Assembly (NCBI GenBank): GCA_021404985.1
Contig: QWHP01000191.1
Span: forward strand, 1-6,064
Direction: 5' to 3'
Origin: Actinobacteria bacterium ATB1
Lineage (GTDB): Bacteria > Actinomycetota > Acidimicrobiia > UBA2766
DNA length: 6,064 nucleotides
Within the stretch, counting starts at the first letter, position 1. Each line of letters begins with the position of its first letter. A program made the position numbers and the translations under genes. Shown here one piece after another: positions 1 through 5,415 of the stretch. The notes beneath the pieces were generated by a model. The model ran no database searches. It had not been told where the DNA came from and was given only the letters and a program-made list of their open reading frames with translations.

Positions 1-1867
1 AGAGGAGGAACACCTCGTAGTCCATCGAGAGACCGAATGCGATGCAGAACATCAAGATCGGGATCGTGAGGTCGATCCAGCCCGTCGGCGTGAAGTCGAG
101 GGTCCCGGCCAGGTTGCCCTGCTGGAACACCCATACCATGGCACCGAACGTCGCCGTCAGGCTCAGGACGTTGAGGATGATCGCCTTCACCGGAACCAGG
201 ATGCTGCCTGTCATGAGGAAGAGGAGGACGAACGTCACGACAGCGATGATGCCGAGGGCGAGTGGTAGGCGCGACAGCAGCGAATCGCGGGCATCGACGA
301 GGAGCGCCGTCTGCCCCCCGACAAGGATGGTCCCGGGTGCGTCGCTCTCGCGAATCGCCTCGAGGATCTCCTGTGCACGCTCGCTGTATGGGTCGACCGA
401 GGGTACGACGGCGAGCCATGCACTTCCGTCCTCGGCAGCGTAGGCGAGCGTCTGCGGTCCGGGCGGGACGACCTGGGTTCCTCCTGCGTAGATGCCGGCG
501 GGGCCCTCCACGCGGGCCACACCTTCCAGAGCGGACAGGTCCTCCGTCCAATCACCGACCGCCGAATCCGCAGCGGCGGGATCCTCGACGTCGGTGAGGA
601 CGACCGTGTACCTCCCGGCCTCGACCGAGGAGAAGTCCTCACGAATCGCGTCCTGTACCTGACGACTCGAGGTCGTCTTCGGGAGCGACCTGTCGTCGGG
701 CAGTCCGAGTGTGAGGTCGAGGAACGGGACCGCAAGGAAGAGCAGGAGGGCTGTGACCCCGATGGCGATCGGCCAGGGTCGCTTCATGACGAACACCGCG
801 ATGCGGTGCCACATGCCCTCGCCCGTCTCGGGTGGACGCCGCCGGAATATCGTCAGGGCGTCTACTCGGTGCCCGAGGACCGCAAGACCGGCCGAGAGTG
901 ACACGACGGAACCTGCCGCGCTGAGGAGCACGACAGGGATACCCGCATACGCGAAGGAGCGCAGGAACGGAAGCGGGAAGACGAGGAGCGCCGACAGGGA
1001 GATGGCGACTGTCAGGGCGCTGAAGGTGACCGTCCGCCCCGCGGTGTCGACCGTCCTCACGACGGCCTCGTGCGGGTCGGCCCCGCCGTGGAGCTCCTCC
1101 CGATACCTCGAAACGATGAAGAGGCTGTAGTCGATGGCGAGACCGAGGCCCATCGCCGTCGTCAGGTTGATCGAGAAGACCGAGACCTGGGTGATCGAGG
1201 CGATCACCGAGAGCACGAAGAAAGTGCCGACGATCGCGAGGCCGCCGATGACCAGCGGAAGACTCGCAGAGACGGCACTCCCGAACACGAGGAGGAGGAG
1301 GATCAGGACGATCGGCAAGGTGATCAGTTCTGCCGTGCGAAGATCGCTCTCGATCTGCTCGTTCATCTGGCGGTAGATCTCGGCGAAACCACCAACTCCC
1401 ACCGTGGGGTCTCCGTCGGTGACGGCGAAGTCCTCCGAAAGGCGCTCGATCGCCTCGTCTACCTGGTCCTCGTCCCCGAGGATTCGCCCGACCACGAGGG
1501 CCTTGCTCCCGTCGTCCGATGCCAGTGCGGGCGCTCGCCCGGCCGTCCAGTACGAGACAACCTGCTCGACGTCGGGGTCGTCAGCGAGGCGCCGGCCGAC
1601 CTCGAGCCCTGCGTCGACCACGTCGGGGTCGTTCACCGACCCTTCCGTCGACACGAGGAGGATGATGTTGGGATCGCCGATGCCGTAGTTGTCGAGGAGG
1701 AACTCCCCAGCACGGGCCGATTCCATCTCGTCGTTCTCGAAGCCCCCCGCGCTCAGCCTGTCGAACACTCCAGCCCCTGCGATTGCCGCCGCCACTGCGA
1801 CCACCAGTGTGGAGACGAGAACCAGATTGCGTCTCCTCACGAGGAATCGACCGAGTGCCCTGAACAT
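1..1867 (-). CDS. MMPL-family (RND superfamily) membrane transporter, C-terminus cut by window edge
   Basis: This is a proton-driven inner-membrane exporter of the MMPL family, whose members typically move lipids or hydrophobic compounds to the cell surface. The ATG at 1867 reads 622 codons to the left edge without a stop. Residues 14-34 form TM1 after an RRR cluster, followed by the family-typical LSAGGFEN. A first extracytoplasmic porter domain spans about 40-178. TM2-TM4 lie near 180-195, 203-222 and 230-252, and TM4 carries the proton-relay pair D246-Y247 in GLGLAIDYSLF. TM7 starts near 366 after KRPWP, the second porter domain spans about 385-533, and TM8 lies near 534-552. The second relay pair, D616-Y617 in GLSMDYEVF, sits in TM10 at the cut end. 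This spacing matches MmpL3 (D256/Y257 and D645/Y646). Short MMPL proteins are usually 700-770 residues, so about 100 are missing. The substrate cannot be told from sequence. It is divergent from the glycosyltransferase and has an operator-like repeat at its promoter. Confidence 0.95.
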   Translation of the reverse strand, partial: MFRALGRFLVRRRNLVLVSTLVVAVAAAIAGAGVFDRLSAGGFENDEMESARAGEFLLDNYGIGDPNIILLVSTEGSVNDPDVVDAGLEVGRRLADDPDVEQVVSYWTAGRAPALASDDGSKALVVGRILGDEDQVDEAIERLSEDFAVTDGDPTVGVGGFAEIYRQMNEQIESDLRTAELITLPIVLILLLLVFGSAVSASLPLVIGGLAIVGTFFVLSVIASITQVSVFSINLTTAMGLGLAIDYSLFIVSRYREELHGGADPHEAVVRTVDTAGRTVTFSALTVAISLSALLVFPLPFLRSFAYAGIPVVLLSAAGSVVSLSAGLAVLGHRVDALTIFRRRPPETGEGMWHRIAVFVMKRPWPIAIGVTALLLFLAVPFLDLTLGLPDDRSLPKTTSSRQVQDAIREDFSSVEAGRYTVVLTDVEDPAAADSAVGDWTEDLSALEGVARVEGPAGIYAGGTQVVPPGPQTLAYAAEDGSAWLAVVPSVDPYSERAQEILEAIRESDAPGTILVGGQTALLVDARDSLLSRLPLALGIIAVVTFVLLFLMTGSILVPVKAIILNVLSLTATFGAMVWVFQQGNLAGTLDFTPTGWIDLTIPILMFCIAFGLSMDYEVFLL

Positions 1868-1875
1868 GGCATCAG

Positions 1876-1881
1876 CTCCCT
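1876..1881 (-). promoter_or_regulatory. Ribosome binding site of the MMPL gene
   Basis: AGGGAG on the minus strand lies 8 nt before the ATG at 1867. It supports that start codon over any downstream alternative. An out-of-frame ATG lies 5 nt upstream of the chosen one and is too close to this site to be used well. Confidence 0.75.
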
Positions 1882-1910
1882 GCTAACAACGTTACTATAA
1901 CGCTGTTAGC
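1882..1910. promoter_or_regulatory. TetR-like double operator (29-bp inverted repeat) in the divergent gap
   Basis: Two 13-bp arms, GCTAACAACGTTA and TAACGCTGTTAGC, are reverse complements at 12 of 13 positions and are separated by CTA. Each arm holds its own small palindrome, TAAC-N3-GTTA (1884-1894 and 1898-1908), with centres 14 bp apart. This nested arrangement resembles operators bound by two dimers of a TetR-family repressor, as described for QacR; that comparison is family knowledge, not proof. It covers the transporter's likely -10 box and ends 20 bp before the first possible start of the divergent glycosyltransferase, so it could control both genes. No regulator gene is in the window. 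An alternative is an RNA hairpin, but position and symmetry fit a protein-binding site better. Confidence 0.7.
1894..1899 (-). promoter_or_regulatory. Probable -10 box of the MMPL gene
   Basis: TATAGT on the minus strand (5 of 6 to TATAAT) lies at the centre of the 29-bp inverted repeat. Transcription would begin near 1886-1888, giving a leader of about 20 nt that still contains the ribosome binding site. No convincing -35 is visible: GCGACA occurs at a short 15-bp spacing. The overlap with the repeat means a bound repressor would block RNA polymerase. Confidence 0.45.
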
Positions 1911-1930
1911 TTAATGTCGCTACGTCTACC

Positions 1931-4276
1931 TTGCAAGTCCCCCGTGCACCTTGGCTTGCACGGTCGCTTGGTGGTGACGCAGCCGACCGGGCAGGATCAC
2001 CCGAGCCCCTGCCCGAAGACACGAACCAGTCCCAGCTGACTCTCGGGAAGCACGTGCTCGATCTCCTCGCCCTCGCACTAGCAAGCGGCCTCGTGCTGCT
2101 GACTGCAGCACGCATAGCCGTGCGCATGTATCCCACGCGGCCCTGGTCGAGGGTCCTCGCGTGCGGGGTGCTCACAGTCGGCGAGATCGTGGCGATATCC
2201 CAGCTCCTCGGCGCCTTGGCGCTATATCGGTCCATGCCTGTTCTGCTCGTCACGCTCGGTGGAGCCGTGGCGACGAGCCTCGTTCTCCGGGCCACGGAGG
2301 ACAAGGCCACCCCGCCTGCCGAGAGGGTCCGCTGGCCGCTGACCCTGCCGATGACACTCGCTCTCGCGACCTTCGCCCTCGGCACACTCGCCGTCACTCT
2401 CGGACGTCCCTCCCTCGGGCTCGACACGTTGCAGTACCACTGGCCACTGGCAGCGCACTGGGTCGAGGTAGGCGATCTGACGACCCCCAAGAACGTCGCC
2501 ATCGGCAACTACGCGTGGTACTACCCCTCGAACCTCGATCTCGTCGGCTCCTGGACGGTCCTGCTTTCGGGCAGGGACCTCTTCCTCCCTTGGGTGGGCT
2601 GGATCTGGTTCGGCTTCGCGCTGGCGGCGGTCGCAGGCGTGGTACGGAGATTCGGCGGTCGCCTCGCAACCGCGGCGCTCGCCGGCCTCGCCGTCTGCAC
2701 CCTTCCGGTCGTTCTCGAGTCCCAGCTCCGGTCCGGGCAGGTGGACCTCGCCAGCGCCGGTCTTCTTGCCGCTGCCGCGTTCTTCTTCGTCGCCTGGTAC
2801 CAGGACGGACACCGACTGATCGACGCTGCGCTCGGGGGCGTCGCGCTCGGCCTCTCCGCCGGCAGCAAGCTCGTCTCCCTTCCCTACGCAGCGCTGATCG
2901 GACTCGTGTTCGCGATTGCCGTCCTCTGGTCATGGCGTCGGAAGGCGCTGGACGCGCAGAGAGCGCTTGCTTCCCTCGCCTATGCGGCAGGTCTGACCGC
3001 GCTCAGCGGAGGATTCTTCTACTTCAGGAACCTCGTGCAGACCGGCAATCCCCTCTTCCCTTCGCCTCTCCCGGGTCTGGAGGGCGCGTGGTTCCCCTTC
3101 GACATCGACCGTCTCGAGTTCAGCGTCTCCGACTACCTGATCCGGCTCTACTTCCACCCCTGGATCGTCGGACCCTGGCTCCTCGTCATGTGGGTGGGCG
3201 GACTTGTCGCGCTCGGCGCTCTCGTCGCCGTACCGTTCCTCCTCCGCCGAGATCCCCTCATCCGGGTAGACCCGAACCCGCCGGCAGGTGGCGGGATCCC
3301 GTCTGCGGCCACGCGCTTGATCGGCTGCTGGGTCCTGCCTCTCCTGGCAGCCGGCGTGTACGTCGTGACCCCGACCACAGCCAGCGGCCCGTGGGGTTTC
3401 CCCGGCCTCTTCACTCCGAACCTGCGATACGCCCTGCCGTTCGTCATGTTCGCGATCGCCGGACTGGCTGCTGCAGCCGATCCCCATCTCCCCCGCTTCA
3501 CACCCGCTTTCCTCTGGGGTGTCATCCTGATCGACCTGGGACATCTGGCGCTCCTCTTCGTCGGCGTGATGCCGCTCAGCGGGGGTGAGCTCCCTGCCCA
3601 GACGGCGATCGGCGGTCTAGTCCTCGGAGCGTTCGCGGCCGGGGCGGCATGGGCTGTCTACTGGGGTTCACGCAAGTTCGTCTTCTCCCGGGTCCCGGAA
3701 AAATCCCAGTCGCGGTTCATGCGCGCAGCCGCCGCCGGCGCGGTCGCCGTGGCTCTCCTGGCCGGCGTCGGTGCCGCTTGGTTCTACGCGTACACAGACC
3801 GTTTCGACTTCATCACGGACGACTACGGCGTTGTATTCGACTTCTTCCGAGATCAGGAGCGGGTCTCGCCAGAGGGTGTCCGGATCGCATACTCGGCTTT
3901 CGTTCGCAACTACCCGCTCTACGGATCACATCTCCAGAACGAGGTCGTGCTCGCCGCTGCACATGCCCCGGGTAAGGGGGATGTGGCCCGCCCGTTCGAT
4001 GGCCCGGGAGAGCTGCTGACGTTCATGTGCGAGGAGGAGCCGGACTTCTTCGTTGCCACGGAGGACTCGCCCATCGACAACTACGAAGACCTCGACATCC
4101 CCGACGACGACCTCGAGATCATCAAGCGGGAGACGAACTACGAAGCGCTCCGGCCGCGGGAGGTCGAGTGGGCTGCCGTCCACCCGGACGTCTTCCGAGT
4201 CGTCGCCCACAAGGGCGATGCCTGGGTCTTCAGGGTGGACGCCGCTGCCGCCTGCGCAGCCCGTGAGAGCGCCTGA
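1931..4276 (+). CDS. Polytopic GT-C-fold (GT39/ArnT-like) membrane glycosyltransferase
   Basis: Likely transfers a sugar from a polyprenyl-phosphate carrier to a lipid, glycan or protein acceptor on the outer face of the membrane. About a dozen hydrophobic segments are visible, from about 42-60 to the last near 598-620. The first large outer loop carries the DTLQYH motif (D165, Y169, H170) and, further on, WYYPSNLDL (Y197-P199). This acidic-loop plus YP-N layout is typical of GT39-like proteins and D165 is the probable catalytic or metal-binding acid. Residues about 621-781 form an acidic extracytoplasmic domain ending in DAWVFRVD. The stop is TGA at 4274-4276. An in-frame stop at 1907 limits the N-terminus; I list the longest form, from TTG 1931, which lacks a ribosome site. 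GTG 2054 (740 aa) has GGGA 5 nt upstream and begins directly at TM1, and codons before about 2000 have unusually many A/T third positions, so it may be the real start. Donor and acceptor are unknown. Confidence 0.82.
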   Translation: MQVPRAPWLARSLGGDAADRAGSPEPLPEDTNQSQLTLGKHVLDLLALALASGLVLLTAARIAVRMYPTRPWSRVLACGVLTVGEIVAISQLLGALALYRSMPVLLVTLGGAVATSLVLRATEDKATPPAERVRWPLTLPMTLALATFALGTLAVTLGRPSLGLDTLQYHWPLAAHWVEVGDLTTPKNVAIGNYAWYYPSNLDLVGSWTVLLSGRDLFLPWVGWIWFGFALAAVAGVVRRFGGRLATAALAGLAVCTLPVVLESQLRSGQVDLASAGLLAAAAFFFVAWYQDGHRLIDAALGGVALGLSAGSKLVSLPYAALIGLVFAIAVLWSWRRKALDAQRALASLAYAAGLTALSGGFFYFRNLVQTGNPLFPSPLPGLEGAWFPFDIDRLEFSVSDYLIRLYFHPWIVGPWLLVMWVGGLVALGALVAVPFLLRRDPLIRVDPNPPAGGGIPSAATRLIGCWVLPLLAAGVYVVTPTTASGPWGFPGLFTPNLRYALPFVMFAIAGLAAAADPHLPRFTPAFLWGVILIDLGHLALLFVGVMPLSGGELPAQTAIGGLVLGAFAAGAAWAVYWGSRKFVFSRVPEKSQSRFMRAAAAGAVAVALLAGVGAAWFYAYTDRFDFITDDYGVVFDFFRDQERVSPEGVRIAYSAFVRNYPLYGSHLQNEVVLAAAHAPGKGDVARPFDGPGELLTFMCEEEPDFFVATEDSPIDNYEDLDIPDDDLEIIKRETNYEALRPREVEWAAVHPDVFRVVAHKGDAWVFRVDAAAACAARESA

Positions 4277-4282
4277 GATCCT

Positions 4283-4311
4283 CCCCGAGCCGGTGGAACA
4301 CCCCGAGCCGG
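4283..4311. repeat. 11-bp direct repeat in the convergent gap; no clear terminator
   Basis: CCCCGAGCCGG occurs at 4283-4293 and 4301-4311, 18 bp apart start to start. This is the only structure seen in the 83-bp gap (4277-4359) between two convergent genes, apart from a short palindrome, CGGCGCCG, at 4344-4351. A small hairpin GGTG-GAA-CACC (4292-4302) joins the two copies. No GC stem followed by a T run is visible on either strand, so termination is probably Rho-dependent or lies within coding sequence. The repeat may be remnant duplication. Confidence 0.5.
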
Positions 4312-4359
4312 CGCAGCACCCAGATCCGGGCGGGCGCGACCACCGGCGCCGAAGTCGGG

Positions 4360-5343
4360 TCAGACGTAGACGTACAGGCTCTCCGGTTCCCAGTGGAACC
4401 AAGTGCTGCGCCTGATGCCCCGATACTCGGCATCGACGTGCATCTCGAACTCCGGCAGGCCCTCCGCTTCCGCGGAGACGAAGCGGTACCTGTGAACGAG
4501 CGACGTCGCGTCGATCCAGCTCGGTTTCACGAACGCAGCGAGGGCGACCGCCATCGTGCGCGGGAACGGCAGCTTCTTCAGACCGAAGACCTCGAGGGGG
4601 GTGGCGTGATCGACGCCGGGGCTGATGACCATCGGCCTGTTCCCGAGGAACGTGTAGGGGCTGGAGTTCGACACGATGGCCAGGACCAGGTCTGGTGAGG
4701 TCGATCCGTCGTCGTAGTGGAACCGCACGGTCGGCTTCATCCGATCGAACCCCCGACGGGCCATGGCCAAGGCTGCCGCAATGTACACAGACGGGCCGAT
4801 CGTTCGCTTGAGCATCGAGCGGCGCTCCACCTCCCTGACGATCGCAGCGTCGAAGCCGATACCGGACGAGAACGTGAAGTACCGCTCCCCGGCCCTGCCG
4901 AGGCCGATCCTGCGTGTGCGATTCGACTCGATCGAGTCGAGGAGGAACCCCGTTGCCCGGGACACGTCGTTGGGGATACCGAGGGTGCGGGCTGTCACGT
5001 TCGTCGACCCGCCCGGGATGATCCCGAGGGGAACCGAAGTACCCGCCAAGGCATTGGCAGCTTCGTTCACGGTGCCATCCCCGCCCCACACGACGATGGC
5101 GTCGACTCCCCGATTGACCGCACCTTGGGCGATCGGCAGCCCGTGTCCGTGCCTGTGAGTCTCCTCGACCTCGAGCTTCCCGGCCGCCCCGAGAGCCGCC
5201 TCGACGGCGCGCCGACGATCGAGGTCGTAGTTCGTCGCGTACGTGTTGATGATGAGGAGCAGCCGCACGTCCCGAGGGTAGGAGACCGGGCGTATCGCTG
5301 CAGGGCGCCACCGCTCCGGCGACGGAACGGGCGTCTTGCGCAC
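4360..5343 (-). CDS. Diacylglycerol/sphingoid-base kinase-family lipid kinase
   Basis: A cytoplasmic, membrane-associated lipid kinase of the DAGKc (YegS/LCB5/DgkB-like) family, which phosphorylates a lipid hydroxyl such as that of diacylglycerol using ATP. Taking GTG 5343 (327 aa), the domain opens with a beta strand LLLIINTYATNYD, has the nucleotide-binding GGDGTVNEAAN (GGDGT at 87-91), then IPGGSTNVTAR (N115), SSGIGFDAAIV, and a C-terminal beta half containing FEMHVDAEYRGI. The usual NPxSG of the first strand is replaced by NTYATN. GTG 5343 is chosen because AGGGA lies 6 nt upstream. GTG 5268 (302 aa) starts right at the domain and gives a more usual family length, but its only purine-rich sequence is 1 nt away; the extra 25 residues are proline/arginine-rich and resemble no domain. 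The stop is TGA at 4360-4362. It converges on the glycosyltransferase gene and diverges from the repeat-tailed gene. The exact lipid substrate cannot be told. Confidence 0.9.
   Translation of the reverse strand: MRKTPVPSPERWRPAAIRPVSYPRDVRLLLIINTYATNYDLDRRRAVEAALGAAGKLEVEETHRHGHGLPIAQGAVNRGVDAIVVWGGDGTVNEAANALAGTSVPLGIIPGGSTNVTARTLGIPNDVSRATGFLLDSIESNRTRRIGLGRAGERYFTFSSGIGFDAAIVREVERRSMLKRTIGPSVYIAAALAMARRGFDRMKPTVRFHYDDGSTSPDLVLAIVSNSSPYTFLGNRPMVISPGVDHATPLEVFGLKKLPFPRTMAVALAAFVKPSWIDATSLVHRYRFVSAEAEGLPEFEMHVDAEYRGIRRSTWFHWEPESLYVYV
4923..4940. repeat. Perfect 18-bp palindrome inside the lipid kinase gene
   Basis: TCGACTCGA is followed immediately by its reverse complement TCGAGTCGA, with no mismatch and no spacer. 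On the minus strand it encodes part of LLDSIESNR in the kinase. It is within a normal, uninterrupted reading frame, so it may simply reflect frequent TCG, GAC, ATC and GAG codons. Confidence 0.6.
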
Positions 5344-5349
5344 CGAGGG

Positions 5350-5354
5350 TCCCT
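5350..5354 (-). promoter_or_regulatory. Ribosome binding site supporting GTG 5343 of the lipid kinase
   Basis: AGGGA on the minus strand with a 6-nt spacer to GTG 5343. This is the main reason for preferring the longer kinase over the 302-residue form starting at GTG 5268, which has no well-spaced site. Confidence 0.5.
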
Positions 5355-5405
5355 GAGGGGTGGTGCTCGACTCAGACGGGCTATGGTGACCCCAAAACCG
5401 GCTTC

Positions 5406-5409
5406 GGAG
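5406..5409 (+). promoter_or_regulatory. Ribosome binding site of the repeat-tailed protein gene
   Basis: GGAG lies 6 nt before ATG 5416, an ideal spacing, and fixes that start over the in-frame ATG three codons later. A TATGGT at 5382-5387 could be the -10 box, but no matching -35 is seen, so the promoter in the 72-bp divergent gap (5344-5415) stays undefined. Confidence 0.7.
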
Positions 5410-5415
5410 ATCACG

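Noticed and set aside
1070..1900. 276-codon plus-strand open frame opposite the MMPL gene
   Set aside because: It lies antisense to a convincing MMPL reading frame with both Asp-Tyr motifs. Its protein is a low-complexity Asp/Glu/Arg/His mix typical of antisense frames in GC-rich DNA.
1882..1910. Inverted repeat as a terminator or attachment site
   Set aside because: No T run follows on either strand, it sits upstream of two divergent genes, and no integrase or duplicated core sequence is present.
2161..3588. 475-codon plus-strand open frame inside the glycosyltransferase gene
   Set aside because: It is a shifted frame of a clear membrane protein and gives an Arg/Pro-rich product without domains.
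3926..5311. 461-codon minus-strand open frame across the convergent gap
   Set aside because: It is out of frame with the lipid kinase and antisense to the glycosyltransferase; the product is Arg/Gly/Ser-rich and matches nothing.
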